Shown one piece after another: positions 1-8,793 of a stretch of 64,000 nucleotides of DNA. Source of the DNA: Actinocorallia herbida (lineage in GTDB: Bacteria; Actinomycetota; Actinomycetes; Streptosporangiales; Streptosporangiaceae); the NCBI RefSeq assembly GCF_003751225.1, contig NZ_RJKE01000001.1, positions 3,472,001 to 3,536,000 on the forward strand, read 5' to 3'. A program made the translations under genes and the position numbers. Each line of letters opens with the position of its first letter. Position 1 is the stretch's first letter. The notes under the pieces were generated by a model. The model ran no database searches. It was not told the DNA's origin and saw only the letters and a list, made by a program, of their open reading frames with translations.

Positions 1-2
1 TA

Positions 3-824
3 CGTCCGGTCGTGCTCGTCTACACGCTGATCAGCGTGGTCCTCACGATCGCGTTCGGCGCGGACGTCGACGCCCAGGCGGGCGCGTACGCGACGGGGAT
101 CCTCGCCATGATGGTGTCCGGGGCGTTCGCCGTCACCGTCTCGGCCCTGATGCGCAGGCAGCCCCTCGTGGGCGCGGGCTTCTCTGTGCTCACCGCGGTC
201 CTGCTGTACGCGCTCGTCCACAACGTCGTCGACAAGCCCGACGGCCTGGCGATCTCCGGCATGTTCATCGCCGGGATCATCGCGGTCTCGCTCGTCTCCC
301 GGGTCGCGCGCACCACCGAGCTGCGCGCCGACCGGATCGAGTTCGACCCTGCCGCCCGCCGGTTCCTCACCGACACCCTCGCCTACGACGGCCGCATCAA
401 CCTCGTCGCGAACCGCCGCCAGACCGGCGACGCCGCCGAGTACGCGGAGAAGGAGCACGAGCAGCGCGGCGACAACCCCGTGCCCGGCACCGCCGACATC
501 CTGTTCCTCGAGATCGACATCATCGACCCGTCGGACTTCGGCGGCGTCCTCGTCGTCCGCGGCGTGGAGGTCGACGGCTACCGGATCCTCCGCGCCGACG
601 CGTCCGCCGCCCCCAACGCCATCGCCGCGATCCTCCTCGCCCTCCGCGACACCACCGGCGTCCGCCCCCACTGCTACTTCGCCTGGGCCGAAGGCAGCCC
701 CCTCGTCCACATGGTCCGCTACTTCCTCCTGGGCCGCGGCGACACCGCCCCCGTCACCCGCGAGATCATCCGCGAACAGGAACCCGACCCCGCCCGCCGC
801 CCCGGCATTCACGTGGGCGCCTGA
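3..824 (+). CDS. APC-type amino acid permease, C-terminal part (5' truncated)
   Basis: The reading frame is open from the first complete codon, so the gene begins upstream of the window; 273 residues are visible. The first ~110 residues hold three to four hydrophobic segments (one starts [16 protein letters not shown], another is near [17 protein letters not shown]). A soluble tail of about 160 residues follows, with a patterned stretch [15 protein letters not shown]. This arrangement of last membrane helices plus a long cytoplasmic tail matches the large actinobacterial APC-family amino acid permeases (about 640-680 residues), which import amino acids by cation symport. The substrate cannot be told. 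The family call rests on the resemblance of the last helices and tail; the transport core is outside the window. Confidence 0.6.
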   Translation, partial: RPVVLVYTLISVVLTIAFGADVDAQAGAYATGILAMMVSGAFAVTVSALMRRQPLVGAGFSVLTAVLLYALVHNVVDKPDGLAISGMFIAGIIAVSLVSRVARTTELRADRIEFDPAARRFLTDTLAYDGRINLVANRRQTGDAAEYAEKEHEQRGDNPVPGTADILFLEIDIIDPSDFGGVLVVRGVEVDGYRILRADASAAPNAIAAILLALRDTTGVRPHCYFAWAEGSPLVHMVRYFLLGRGDTAPVTREIIREQEPDPARRPGIHVGA

Positions 825-930
825 CCCCCGTCCATCGCCCGCCGGTCCGCGGCACGGCGGTCTCCGGAGGCGAGCGGTCAGGCCGGTTCGGCCGGCTCCG
901 GCTGTGCTGATTTCCGGCACCGTGAACCTG

Positions 931-959
931 TTGACCCTTGCATGCCATCGTCATACATT
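931..959 (+). promoter_or_regulatory. Sigma70-type promoter of the FAD oxidoreductase operon
   Basis: TTGACC (931-936) and TACATT (954-959) are separated by exactly 17 bases, a near-consensus vegetative promoter. Transcription would start near 966, leaving a short leader with GGAG at 980-983 before the ATG at 990. Confidence 0.65.
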
Positions 960-980
960 CACTCATAATCTGTATGAATG
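952..980. promoter_or_regulatory. Operator-like inverted repeat over the -10 and transcription start
   Basis: The arms CATACATTCA (952-961) and TGTATGAATG (971-980) are inverted copies matching at 8 of 10 positions around a 9-base spacer. The repeat covers the -10 box and start site, the usual place for a TetR-family repressor. The TetR gene at 3627-4250, last of this operon, is the natural candidate (inference). Confidence 0.55.
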
Positions 981-989
981 GAGCGTCGG

Positions 990-2483
990 ATGCGCGGACG
1001 GACTGCTGTGGTGCTCGGTGGGAGTGTGGCGGGACTGTGCGCCGCCGGGGTGCTGGCGCGACACTTCGATCAGGTCGTGGTGCTGGAGCGGGATCGGCTG
1101 CCGGAGGACGCGGAGCATCGGCGGGGGGTGCCGCAGAGCAAGCATCCGCACTTTCTGCTCAACTCGGGGCGCAGGGCGATCGGGGAGATCTTTCCGGGCT
1201 TCGAGGAGGCGCTGATCGGTGCCGGCGGGATGCATCTGATGCCGTCGATGGACGCGGCGTACTGCGAGAACGACGGCTGGGCGCCGCGCAAGTCCGGATC
1301 GATGACGATGGTGTACAGCTCCCGGGTGCTCATCGAACGGGTGCTGCGGGAGAAGGTCAGGGAGCTTCCGACGATCGAGATCCGGGAGGGCGTGACGGTC
1401 ACGGGGCTCCGGTCGAGCGGGGGCGGGACCGCGGACGGGCGGGTCGAGGGGGTCGAGTTCCAGACCGAGGAGGGGGTGCGGCACCTGGCGGCCGACCTCG
1501 TCGTCGACGCGCTGGGCCGGGGCTCGTCGGTGATCGACTGGCTCGCCGCGGCGGGCTGGTCCGCGCCGCCGGAGAAGACCCTCGACGCCAAGGTCACCTA
1601 CACCTCGCGCTGGTACGACCTGCCGGAGGAGCCCCCGGCGTCGTGGTGGTGGAAGCACCTGGTCGTCACCCCGACCCAGGACACCGGCGAGCACCCCGAC
1701 GAGCACGAGTTCCTCAGCAACTTCTTCCCGATCGAGGGCGGCCGCGCCATCGTGTGCATGGGCTCGTGGGGCATCGAGATGCCGCGCAAGCCCGACGCGT
1801 TCGAGGCCGCGGCCGACCGGGTGCGGGCGGCGACCTTCGGCGCGGCGACCCGCGCCTGCACGCCGACGTCCGAGGTGCACCTGACCCGCTCGACGGGCAA
1901 CAAGTGGCGCCGCTTCGACCTGCTCGACGCGCCCCCGGTCGGGCTGGTCTGCGTCGGTGACGCGATCTGCGCGTTCAACCCGTTCTACGCCCAGGGGATG
2001 AGCTCGGCCGCGCGCTCCGCCCTGATCCTCGGCGAGATGCTCCGGACCCGTGACGCCTTCGACATCGCCTTCTTCCGCGCGTTCCTGGCGGAGCAGAAGA
2101 AGTCGCTCGACGTCCCGTGGATGCTCGCGATGGCCCGCGACCAGGCCTACGACTTCGCGACGGGGACCGAGGTCACCGCCCCCTGGCGCCGGAAGCTCGC
2201 CGCGCGGTTCAGCTGGCCGATCTTCAACGCCATCAACGCCGCGAGCCGGGAGGACGCCTACGTCGAGCAGACCTTCGCGCACGTCTTCAACCTGGACAAA
2301 TCTCTTCGAGAGATGGCGACCGATCCCCGGTTCTGGTTCGGGATCGTCCGCTACAAGGTGCGGCAGCGGCTCGGCCGCACGGTCGTCCCCGGCGGCTTCG
2401 ACGATCAGGGGGACCCGCCCGGCACCGACTTCACCGGATACACCGGCCCCGCCCGCACGGGCACCGACCTCGTCGAAGCCTGA
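990..2483 (+). CDS. FAD-dependent oxidoreductase / monooxygenase-like
   Basis: A 497-residue flavoprotein. The N-terminus RTAVVLGGSVAGLCAAGVLA is a Rossmann FAD-binding loop (GGSVAG) ending in an acidic residue (VVVLER). A second FAD motif appears near residue 310 as GDAICAFNPFYAQGMSSA, the GD...NP..GQGM pattern of aromatic-hydroxylase and geranylgeranyl-reductase type enzymes. The start was set at ATG 990 because GGAG lies six bases upstream; an in-frame ATG at 978 falls inside the operator. It ends eight bases before a polytopic membrane protein and a TetR gene, so the three are probably co-transcribed. The substrate is unknown; a lipid or a xenobiotic is possible given the membrane partner. 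Confidence 0.8.
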   Translation: MRGRTAVVLGGSVAGLCAAGVLARHFDQVVVLERDRLPEDAEHRRGVPQSKHPHFLLNSGRRAIGEIFPGFEEALIGAGGMHLMPSMDAAYCENDGWAPRKSGSMTMVYSSRVLIERVLREKVRELPTIEIREGVTVTGLRSSGGGTADGRVEGVEFQTEEGVRHLAADLVVDALGRGSSVIDWLAAAGWSAPPEKTLDAKVTYTSRWYDLPEEPPASWWWKHLVVTPTQDTGEHPDEHEFLSNFFPIEGGRAIVCMGSWGIEMPRKPDAFEAAADRVRAATFGAATRACTPTSEVHLTRSTGNKWRRFDLLDAPPVGLVCVGDAICAFNPFYAQGMSSAARSALILGEMLRTRDAFDIAFFRAFLAEQKKSLDVPWMLAMARDQAYDFATGTEVTAPWRRKLAARFSWPIFNAINAASREDAYVEQTFAHVFNLDKSLREMATDPRFWFGIVRYKVRQRLGRTVVPGGFDDQGDPPGTDFTGYTGPARTGTDLVEA

Positions 2484-2491
2484 GGAGCACC

Positions 2492-3622
2492 ATGGACCAC
2501 ACCTGTGACGCGGTGGCCGAGCGCGTCGCCGAGGGACTCGGCTTCTCCTGCCACGACGCGAACCCCGTGGTGGACTTCCGGAACCCGCTCGGGCTGGAGA
2601 ACGGCACCATGCCGGTGCTCGAACTGCTCATCATCGGGGGTGCGGTCTTCGCCCTCGTGCACGCGTGGCGGCGCTGGCGGCGTGACGGCGACCCCGTCAA
2701 CCTCTCGCTGTGGTTCGCCTCGGTCGTGTACCTGGCGGTGATCGAGCCGCCGCTGTACTTTCCCGGCTGGTTCGGGCTCGAGGAGCACGTCGGGTTCATC
2801 TTCTCGCACAACGTGTTCAGCGTGCAGTTCATGTACGACAGGCTGCCGCTCTACATCGTGGCGTTCTATCCCGCTCTGTCGCAGCTCGCCTACGAACTCG
2901 TCCGGGCGCTCGGGGTCTTCGCGCGGCGCGGGCCGTTCATCGGCTCGGTGACCGTGGCGTTCGCCTGCCAGGTCTTCTACGAGATCTTCGACCACCTCGG
3001 CCCGCAGCTGAAGTGGTGGGCGTGGAACCCCGACAACGCGATGATCAACCAGCCGGCGCTGGACTCCGTGCCGATGAACAGCATGCTCCTGTTCGCGTCG
3101 GTCTCCTTCGGCGCGATGACGTACCTCGTCGTCCGGCTCGTCGGCGTGCGGGACGGGCACGGGTCGCTCTCCGGCTGGGGCGTCGGCTGGCGGACGGTCG
3201 TGGCCGGTGCCGTGACTCCGCTGGCGATGATGATCGTGAGCGCGCCGACCGGGGCCTTCCGGGGTGAGGACCGGCTCGGGATCCAGCGGACGATCCTGAG
3301 CGTCGAGCTCGCCGTCGTCTGGATCGTCGGGCTCTATCTGCTCGTGGACGCCTGGCGTGCCGTGCGCGCGGGCGCCGTGGCGCCCGCGGCGTCCCCGGTG
3401 TTCGTTCGGATCTATCCCGCCGCGTATCTCGGTGTCCATGTCGTCCTGTGGCTCGTCGCGCTGCCCGCGTACTTCGCGGCGACCGACGGCGTCACCGAGC
3501 AGGGCACACCGGTCGGGAGCCTCTGGTACGCCGCGCTGTGCGCCGTCGCCGCGACCGCGTTCCTGCTCGCCGCGCTCCCGGCGACGAGGAGGCGGCCCGC
3601 TCCGGAGCCTGTGCGATCCTAG
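2492..3622 (+). CDS. Polytopic membrane protein of unknown function
   Basis: 376 residues with about eight hydrophobic segments from residue ~45 onward (LIIGGAVFALVHAW, LWFASVVYLAVIEPPLYF, IVAFYPALSQLAYELV and others). Conserved-looking polar residues sit in loops, such as QLKWWAWNPDN and a FSHN motif, suggesting an enzyme or cofactor-binding membrane protein more than a simple channel. The ATG at 2492 follows GAGG that overlaps the stop codon of the upstream flavoprotein, so translation is likely coupled. I do not recognise a characterised family. Its place between an FAD oxidoreductase and a TetR regulator suggests it acts on the same hydrophobic substrate (inference). Confidence 0.75.
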   Translation: MDHTCDAVAERVAEGLGFSCHDANPVVDFRNPLGLENGTMPVLELLIIGGAVFALVHAWRRWRRDGDPVNLSLWFASVVYLAVIEPPLYFPGWFGLEEHVGFIFSHNVFSVQFMYDRLPLYIVAFYPALSQLAYELVRALGVFARRGPFIGSVTVAFACQVFYEIFDHLGPQLKWWAWNPDNAMINQPALDSVPMNSMLLFASVSFGAMTYLVVRLVGVRDGHGSLSGWGVGWRTVVAGAVTPLAMMIVSAPTGAFRGEDRLGIQRTILSVELAVVWIVGLYLLVDAWRAVRAGAVAPAASPVFVRIYPAAYLGVHVVLWLVALPAYFAATDGVTEQGTPVGSLWYAALCAVAATAFLLAALPATRRRPAPEPVRS

Positions 3623-3626
3623 GATC

Positions 3627-4250
3627 ATGGGGCACCACGGCTGGGGAGGCCGGCCACCCGCGTCGAACGCCGAGGCCAGACAGCGCATCATCGACGCGAC
3701 GGCCCGGTGCATCGACCGGCACGGCGTCACGAAGACGACGCTGTCCGACGTGGCGAACGAACTCGGCGTCACCCGCCAGACGGTCTACCGCCACTTCGCC
3801 AGGATCAGCGACATCGTCGGCGAGGTGGCGGCGCAGGGCGCCGAGTCGTTCGTGGACCAGCTCGTCGCCCATCTCCGGGGCGTCACCGACCCGGCCGAGG
3901 CGGTGGTCGAGGGCATGGTCTTCTGCGTCCGCACCATTCCGACCGAGCCGCACCTGAGCCTGCTCCTCCAGCTCGGCGACTCCGGCGCCTTCGGCCGGGG
4001 CGCCACCACCGGCGACGCCATCGCCTACGGCGCCCGCATGCTGCACCGCTTCCCCGTCGACTGGGCCGCCGCGGGCCTCACCGAGGACGACCTGGGCGGC
4101 CTCGCCGAGATGATCATGCGCCTGTTGACCTCGTTCCTGCAGAACCCGAGCGATCCGGCTCCCGATGAGGCCCGGCTCCGTGCTCTCCTCACCCGCTGGC
4201 TCGCCCCCGCCCTCGCCCGCCCCTCGGCGTCGCTCCCCGGCTCCGGCTGA
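3627..4250 (+). CDS. TetR/AcrR-family transcriptional regulator
   Basis: 207 residues. The N-terminal helix-turn-helix is clear (residues ~15-60: AEARQRIIDATARCIDRHG, then TLSDVANELGVTRQTVYRHF). The C-terminal two thirds is the variable ligand-binding and dimerisation domain. ATG 3627 lies four bases after the upstream stop, so it is the last gene of the 990-4250 operon. It probably represses its own operon through the inverted repeat at 952-980 and responds to a substrate or product of the flavoenzyme (inference). Confidence 0.85.
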   Translation: MGHHGWGGRPPASNAEARQRIIDATARCIDRHGVTKTTLSDVANELGVTRQTVYRHFARISDIVGEVAAQGAESFVDQLVAHLRGVTDPAEAVVEGMVFCVRTIPTEPHLSLLLQLGDSGAFGRGATTGDAIAYGARMLHRFPVDWAAAGLTEDDLGGLAEMIMRLLTSFLQNPSDPAPDEARLRALLTRWLAPALARPSASLPGSG

Positions 4251-4399
4251 ACGCGGCCCCTCCCGGTCCCCGTCCCCGGGGGTTCGGGTCGGCGTGGCGG
4301 GGCAGGAAGATCACGAACCGGCCGTGCCATGGCGTCTGACCTGCGCGGACGGGATCACGGAAGCCGTCACGAGCACCAAGCGACGTCGAAGGACATGCC

Positions 4400-4663
4400 A
4401 TGTCTTCCTGCACCCAGTCGAGTGCGCACCTGCCCACGTTCGATAAGGCCCCGCTCATCGCCGGTTCCGCGCTCATCGGGATCGGCGCCCTGATCTGCAT
4501 GGGCGGCGCGGCCCTGGCCGGAGCGCACGTCTTCGCCGCGACCCGCCAGTGGCTGCACGAGACGGACCGGCCGCCGACCGAGATGGCCAAGGCCCAGTGG
4601 GCGAAGACCCGGGCCGCCGCGCACGCCGGCGCCACCGCCTGGCGGGAGAACGCCATGACGTGA
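4400..4663 (+). CDS. Small single-span membrane protein
   Basis: 87 residues. One hydrophobic segment (residues ~17-47, APLIAGSALIGIGALICMGG onward) is followed by a charged C-terminal tail containing WLHETDRPP and WAKTRAAAHAGATAWRE. GAAGGA lies nine bases upstream of ATG 4400. Proteins of this shape are common in actinomycetes with no assigned role. It stands alone, with about 150 bases of non-coding DNA before it. Confidence 0.6.
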   Translation: MSSCTQSSAHLPTFDKAPLIAGSALIGIGALICMGGAALAGAHVFAATRQWLHETDRPPTEMAKAQWAKTRAAAHAGATAWRENAMT

Positions 4664-4739
4664 CCGAGCCGGGCCTTCCGGGGCGCGCCGGTCACCGCGC
4701 GCCACCGGAGAGCCCGTAGGCCGGACGGGTGGGCCAGGG

Positions 4740-5483
4740 TCACTCGGCGAGGTAGCCGCCATCGACGGGGAGGGCGACGCCGGTGACGAAGGAGGAGTCG
4801 TCACCCGCGAGGAAGAGGGCCGCGGAGGCGATCTCGTCCGGGGTGCCGAAGCGCTTCATCGGGAAGGGCAGCGCGACCTCGGGGGCGGCCGCCCGGTTGT
4901 CGGGGTTCGCGCCGGCGAGGCCGGTGAAGACCATGCCGGGGCAGATCGCGTTCACGCGGATGTTGTCCTCGGCGTAGTCGAGGGCGGCGGCCATGGTGAG
5001 CGCGACGACGCCGCCCTTGGCGGCCCCGTAGGCGGCCAGGCCCTTGCGGCCGACGATGCCCATGGCCGAGGCGGTGTTGACGATCGAGCCGCCGCCGTTG
5101 GCGCGCAGGGCCGGGATCGCGTACTTGATGCCGAGGAAGACACCCTTCAGGTTGACGGCGTAGAGGCTGTCCATGAAGTCGTCGTCGGTCTCGTCGAGCG
5201 GCTGGTGCGGGCCGCTGAAGCCCGCGTTGTTGAACACCACGTCGAGCTTGCCGAAGCGGCGCACGGCGGTGTCGATCATGCGCTTGACGTCGTCGGTCCT
5301 GGCGACGTCGCACCGTACGGCCACGGCGTTCTCGCCGATCTCCGCGGCGGCCGACTCCTCATGGCCGCTCACGTCGGCGCAGACGACCTTGGCGCCCTCG
5401 CGTGCGAAGAGCAGCGCGGACGCCCTGCCCATCCCCGAGCCCGCGCCGGTGATGATGGCGACCTTGCCGTCGAGCTTTCCCAT
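4740..5483 (-). CDS. Short-chain dehydrogenase/reductase (classical SDR)
   Basis: 247 residues. It shows the complete classical SDR set: NAD(P)-binding TGAGSGMG near residue 12, NNAG near 87, a catalytic Ser in NTASAMG, YGAAK (Tyr and Lys) and a C-terminal VDGGY. The ATG at 5483 was chosen because GGAAGG precedes it; the reading frame extends 28 codons further but only into the operator. An aspartate in VVCADVS after the Rossmann fold suggests NAD preference. It is divergent from a TetR gene and shares a 30-bp palindrome with it, so the TetR protein probably controls it. The substrate is unknown. Confidence 0.9.
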   Translation of the reverse strand: MGKLDGKVAIITGAGSGMGRASALLFAREGAKVVCADVSGHEESAAAEIGENAVAVRCDVARTDDVKRMIDTAVRRFGKLDVVFNNAGFSGPHQPLDETDDDFMDSLYAVNLKGVFLGIKYAIPALRANGGGSIVNTASAMGIVGRKGLAAYGAAKGGVVALTMAAALDYAEDNIRVNAICPGMVFTGLAGANPDNRAAAPEVALPFPMKRFGTPDEIASAALFLAGDDSSFVTGVALPVDGGYLAE

Positions 5484-5504
5484 GGTGGTTCCTTCCAGTT
5501 TCGA

Positions 5505-5534
5505 GGCACAGTGTGCCAGATGGCATACTGTGCC
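5505..5534. promoter_or_regulatory. 30-bp nested palindromic operator between SDR and TetR genes
   Basis: The two halves GGCACAGTGTGCCA and TGGCATACTGTGCC are inverted copies separated by GA, with only two mismatched pairs in 28 arm positions. Each half is itself close to a palindrome (GGCACA-G-TGTGCC), so the site could hold two TetR dimers side by side, as known for QacR. It ends at the base before the ATG of the TetR gene. Confidence 0.75.
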
Positions 5535-6188
5535 ATGAGCCGGAATGGGATACAAACGGGGGGACACCGATCCGCTCCGACCTCAGGGAGGCGCCCCATC
5601 GACGGGTTGCGCGAACGCAAGCGCGCGGACAGCCGGGCGGCCACCGTCGAGGCCGCGTTCCGGCTCTTCGGCGAGCACGGCTTCGACGAGGTCACGGTGG
5701 CCGACATCTGCGCCTCCGCCGACATCGGCCGCCGCACGTTCCACCGGTACTTCGCCTCCAAGGAGGACCTGCTGGGCGTGCCGGTGCAGGAGATGGCCGA
5801 GCGGCTGACCGACGCGCTCGGCGCGGTGCCCGACGGGACCTCCGACGCCGCGGCGCTCCGGGCCGCCCTCACCGAGATCGCCCGCTATGTCCTCACGCAC
5901 CGTGCCCAGCTCGATCTCTACCGGCGGATCACCGCCACCTCGCGCACCCTGCGCCTGTCGGCGTTCGGCCATTTCCCCGAGCAGGAGCAGGAGCTGACCC
6001 GTCGCCTCACCGCCCGCAGGGGTGAGACGGGCCCTCCGAGCCTCACGACCCGGCTGCTCGTCGCCCGCGCCGTCGCCGCGTTCCGCGTCTGGCTCGAACG
6101 GGTCCTGGAGACCGGCGTCTCCGGCGCCGACGCCCTCGCCCTCTTCGACGAGGCCTTCGACGCCGACCCCTGGCTCCGCAGCCCCTGA
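5535..6188 (+). CDS. TetR-family regulator divergent from SDR
   Basis: 217 residues from ATG 5535. The HTH lies at residues ~30-75 (RAATVEAAFRLFGEHGFDEV, TVADICASADIGRRTFHRYF), followed by a TetR_C-type domain. No Shine-Dalgarno is possible because the operator ends one base before the ATG. With a -10-like CATACT at 5524-5529 the mRNA could be leaderless. A TTG at 5607 is a weaker alternative start. It probably represses itself and the divergent dehydrogenase through the site at 5505-5534. Confidence 0.85.
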   Translation: MSRNGIQTGGHRSAPTSGRRPIDGLRERKRADSRAATVEAAFRLFGEHGFDEVTVADICASADIGRRTFHRYFASKEDLLGVPVQEMAERLTDALGAVPDGTSDAAALRAALTEIARYVLTHRAQLDLYRRITATSRTLRLSAFGHFPEQEQELTRRLTARRGETGPPSLTTRLLVARAVAAFRVWLERVLETGVSGADALALFDEAFDADPWLRSP

Positions 6189-6255
6189 CCGGGGCCTCGA
6201 CCGAACCGGGACGCCTGCCCTGGCCGCCTCCCGGACACCGGTCGCGCCACGTCGG

Positions 6256-8793
6256 TCACCCGGCGGTCGCGATGGCGCAGTAGCGCTGCATCGACAGGAT
6301 GACGGCCCCGGACTCCGGGACGTCGCCTTCGCGCAAGGCCGCGACCGAGGCTCGGGCGAGCGCTGAGGCGACGGGGTCGTCGGTGGAGGCGTACCGGACG
6401 GTGTAGCCGGCGTAGACGAGGCCGAGGCTGCCGGTGACCGTCGTGTGCACCCCTCCCGAGTTGATCTCCGCCTCGACGTCGCGGCAGGCTCGTGCCAGGG
6501 AGGTCGCGCCGGGCCGGATGCCCGCGAGCACCTCCTCAAGGCCGACAGGGGGAGTCCGGGAGGGCGGGCCCGCCTGCTCCGCGCCGGTGGCGAGCGCCGC
6601 GGCGGCGACCGAGATCGCGGCAAGGGTCCACGCGAGTGCGGCGGGCACGGCCTTCGCCGCCGCACCGACCCGGCCCGACGGACGGGAAGGCGGCCTTCGC
6701 CGCGGACGTGCCCTGGCCGTCACCGCCTGGAGCAGCGCGACCACCGCCAGCGCGGCGGGCAGGGCGAAGGCCAGGGTCCACAGGGAGAGCCCGGCGAGCG
6801 ACTTGAGCGGCGGGTCGGCCGCCCGGAGGCAGGTGTAGGCGCCGGACCAGCCGCAGAAGGACGCGAGGAGATGCACGAACATCAGGGGGCCCGCGACCGC
6901 GGCGCCCGCCATCGCGCCGAGGACCGCGGCGGGGAAGCGGTGCCGGGCCAGCCAGTGCCCACGCGCCGAGAACGCGGCGGCCACCGCGACGGCGGCGGTC
7001 ACGGCCGCGGCGAGGATCGCCACCGGCAGGAGGGGCAGGACGGCCGCGCCGTCCCCGACGGCCCCGGAGCCGACCTGCGGGGCGAGGGCGGTCATCTCCT
7101 CCCGGAGATCCCGGTGCAACGGGTTCCCCGCGACCAGGTGGACGCCGATCCCGAGGACCGCCGCGACGCCGATCGTCCAGGCGCGCGGCGCGGCGACGGG
7201 GCCGAAGGCCGGGCGGCGGCCGAGCAGCCGGACGACGGCAGGGGGCGCGAGCGGGAGGAGCGCCGCCGCCAGGACCACGAGGACGAAGCGGGTGTCGATG
7301 ATCAGCAGCAGCCCGTTGACGCCCAGCCCTTCCCACGGGTCGTCGAGCGCGCGCAGCTGCTGGAGGCCGTGGAACCAGAACCCGATCCAGACCCCGAGGA
7401 CCGCGCCGCCGCTGAGGATCAGGTAGGCGGTGCCCGCGCTCCACCGGACGAGTCCCGCGCCGATCCACGCCTCGGTCAGGAGGACCTGCCACGAGCAGAA
7501 CGCCCAGAGCAGTAGGAACAGGACCACGGCCCAGCACAGGCCCACGACGGGGTGATGGCGGAGCACATCGGACCAGGCCGTGAGCGGTGTGTCCGTGAGC
7601 GGGAACGACTGGCCGGCCAGGACGCCGCAGGCGAGGGCCGCCGCCATCGTGTGCGACCGGGGCTCGGCCATGCCTTGGAAGCGCGCGCCCCACATCGCGC
7701 GGGCCAGGGAGACGCCCGCGATGCCGGAGAGGAGCACCGCGAACGGCAGCCCGGCCAGCCAAGCGGTCAGCGCCGTGTCGCGGGGACCGATGACGCCCGT
7801 GGCCTGCGCGAACGGCAGATAGGAGAAGCCGACGAGCATCCCCGCCGCGAACCCGTCGAAGGCGGCGGGGCGCAGCAGGAGCCCCGGGGACTCGCGCCGC
7901 TTCGCGCGCTCGCGCCACGGCGGATGGAAGTCGAAGAGGACCTGGATCGGGGTCTTCGGCCGCGCCTTCTCCATGTCCCGGAGCACCTGGACGAAGTCCG
8001 GGTCCTGGACGGCGGCGTCGGCGTGGTACTCACGGGCGCGCAGGACCGCGGCGTATTCGAGCCACAGCAGAGCCGCGGAGAGCGCGACCGCGAGGAGGAT
8101 CGCCGGGCTCTGCGGCCGCGTCGTCCAGGCGAGGAGCGCGGGCAGGGCCGCGGTGCCGAGCACGGACCGGCGCAACGCGATCGTGAGCTGGGTGACCCCG
8201 ACGTCGCGGTTGCGCAGGTGGGCGAGCTCGTGCCGCAGCACCCCTCGCAGGCGCTTCAGATCGCGTTCCGGCGATCCCGGCTCGCCCTCCAGCAGAGCGT
8301 CGGAGAGCTCCACCCGGTAGGAGCCGGGCAGGCCGTAGGTCCGCCCTTCCGCACCGGTCTGGTTCAGGCGGAACAGGACGGTCGCCTCGACGTCGCCGTG
8401 CTCGGCGAGAACGTCCCTGACGTGTTCGACGGCCTGCCCGTCGGTGGCGGCGACCGCGTCCAGCGAGGTCAGCGGCCACCGCGCCCGGGAATGCCGGAGG
8501 TACAGCGCCGCGGCCACTCCGAAGGTCACCACGACCAGCCCGAGCCGCACGAGGACGTTCAGGACTCCCGCCCGGTACAGGCAGACCCGGAAGTCCGCGG
8601 CGAACTCGCCGGGTGGGACCCCCTCGTGGCGGACCCCGTCGACGCAGCCGCCGGAGAGATCGCCCCACGGCAGGTCGAAGGCCGCCGAGAGCGCCGTCAG
8701 GGTGAGCCCGTGCAGGAAGTAGGCCGTCACGGTGGCGGTCACCGCGAGCAGCGCGAACCGCGACGTCGTGTTCGGACCCGGGCCCGGCGTCAC
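6256..8793 (-). CDS. M48-family zinc metalloprotease with a long polytopic membrane region
   Basis: 845 residues, starting at a GTG that overlaps the TGA of the upstream gene (GTGA), so translation is coupled. Two N-terminal membrane segments (residues ~12-30 and ~75-97) flank a loop. The zinc site HELAH is at residues 188-192, and a third ligand is likely in EYHADAAV about 70 residues later, as in the HtpX/Ste24/BlaR-type M48/M56 fold. After residue ~280 come ten or more hydrophobic segments, then a small extracytoplasmic tail with two cysteines. The family normally has about 300-450 residues, so the long membrane extension is unusual. It may cleave membrane proteins or sense a signal. Confidence 0.8.
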   Translation of the reverse strand: MTPGPGPNTTSRFALLAVTATVTAYFLHGLTLTALSAAFDLPWGDLSGGCVDGVRHEGVPPGEFAADFRVCLYRAGVLNVLVRLGLVVVTFGVAAALYLRHSRARWPLTSLDAVAATDGQAVEHVRDVLAEHGDVEATVLFRLNQTGAEGRTYGLPGSYRVELSDALLEGEPGSPERDLKRLRGVLRHELAHLRNRDVGVTQLTIALRRSVLGTAALPALLAWTTRPQSPAILLAVALSAALLWLEYAAVLRAREYHADAAVQDPDFVQVLRDMEKARPKTPIQVLFDFHPPWRERAKRRESPGLLLRPAAFDGFAAGMLVGFSYLPFAQATGVIGPRDTALTAWLAGLPFAVLLSGIAGVSLARAMWGARFQGMAEPRSHTMAAALACGVLAGQSFPLTDTPLTAWSDVLRHHPVVGLCWAVVLFLLLWAFCSWQVLLTEAWIGAGLVRWSAGTAYLILSGGAVLGVWIGFWFHGLQQLRALDDPWEGLGVNGLLLIIDTRFVLVVLAAALLPLAPPAVVRLLGRRPAFGPVAAPRAWTIGVAAVLGIGVHLVAGNPLHRDLREEMTALAPQVGSGAVGDGAAVLPLLPVAILAAAVTAAVAVAAAFSARGHWLARHRFPAAVLGAMAGAAVAGPLMFVHLLASFCGWSGAYTCLRAADPPLKSLAGLSLWTLAFALPAALAVVALLQAVTARARPRRRPPSRPSGRVGAAAKAVPAALAWTLAAISVAAAALATGAEQAGPPSRTPPVGLEEVLAGIRPGATSLARACRDVEAEINSGGVHTTVTGSLGLVYAGYTVRYASTDDPVASALARASVAALREGDVPESGAVILSMQRYCAIATAG

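Noticed and set aside
938-1960. 340-codon frame overlapping the FAD oxidoreductase
   Set aside because: Arg/Gly-rich shadow frame; the real frame has FAD-binding motifs and a ribosome-binding site.
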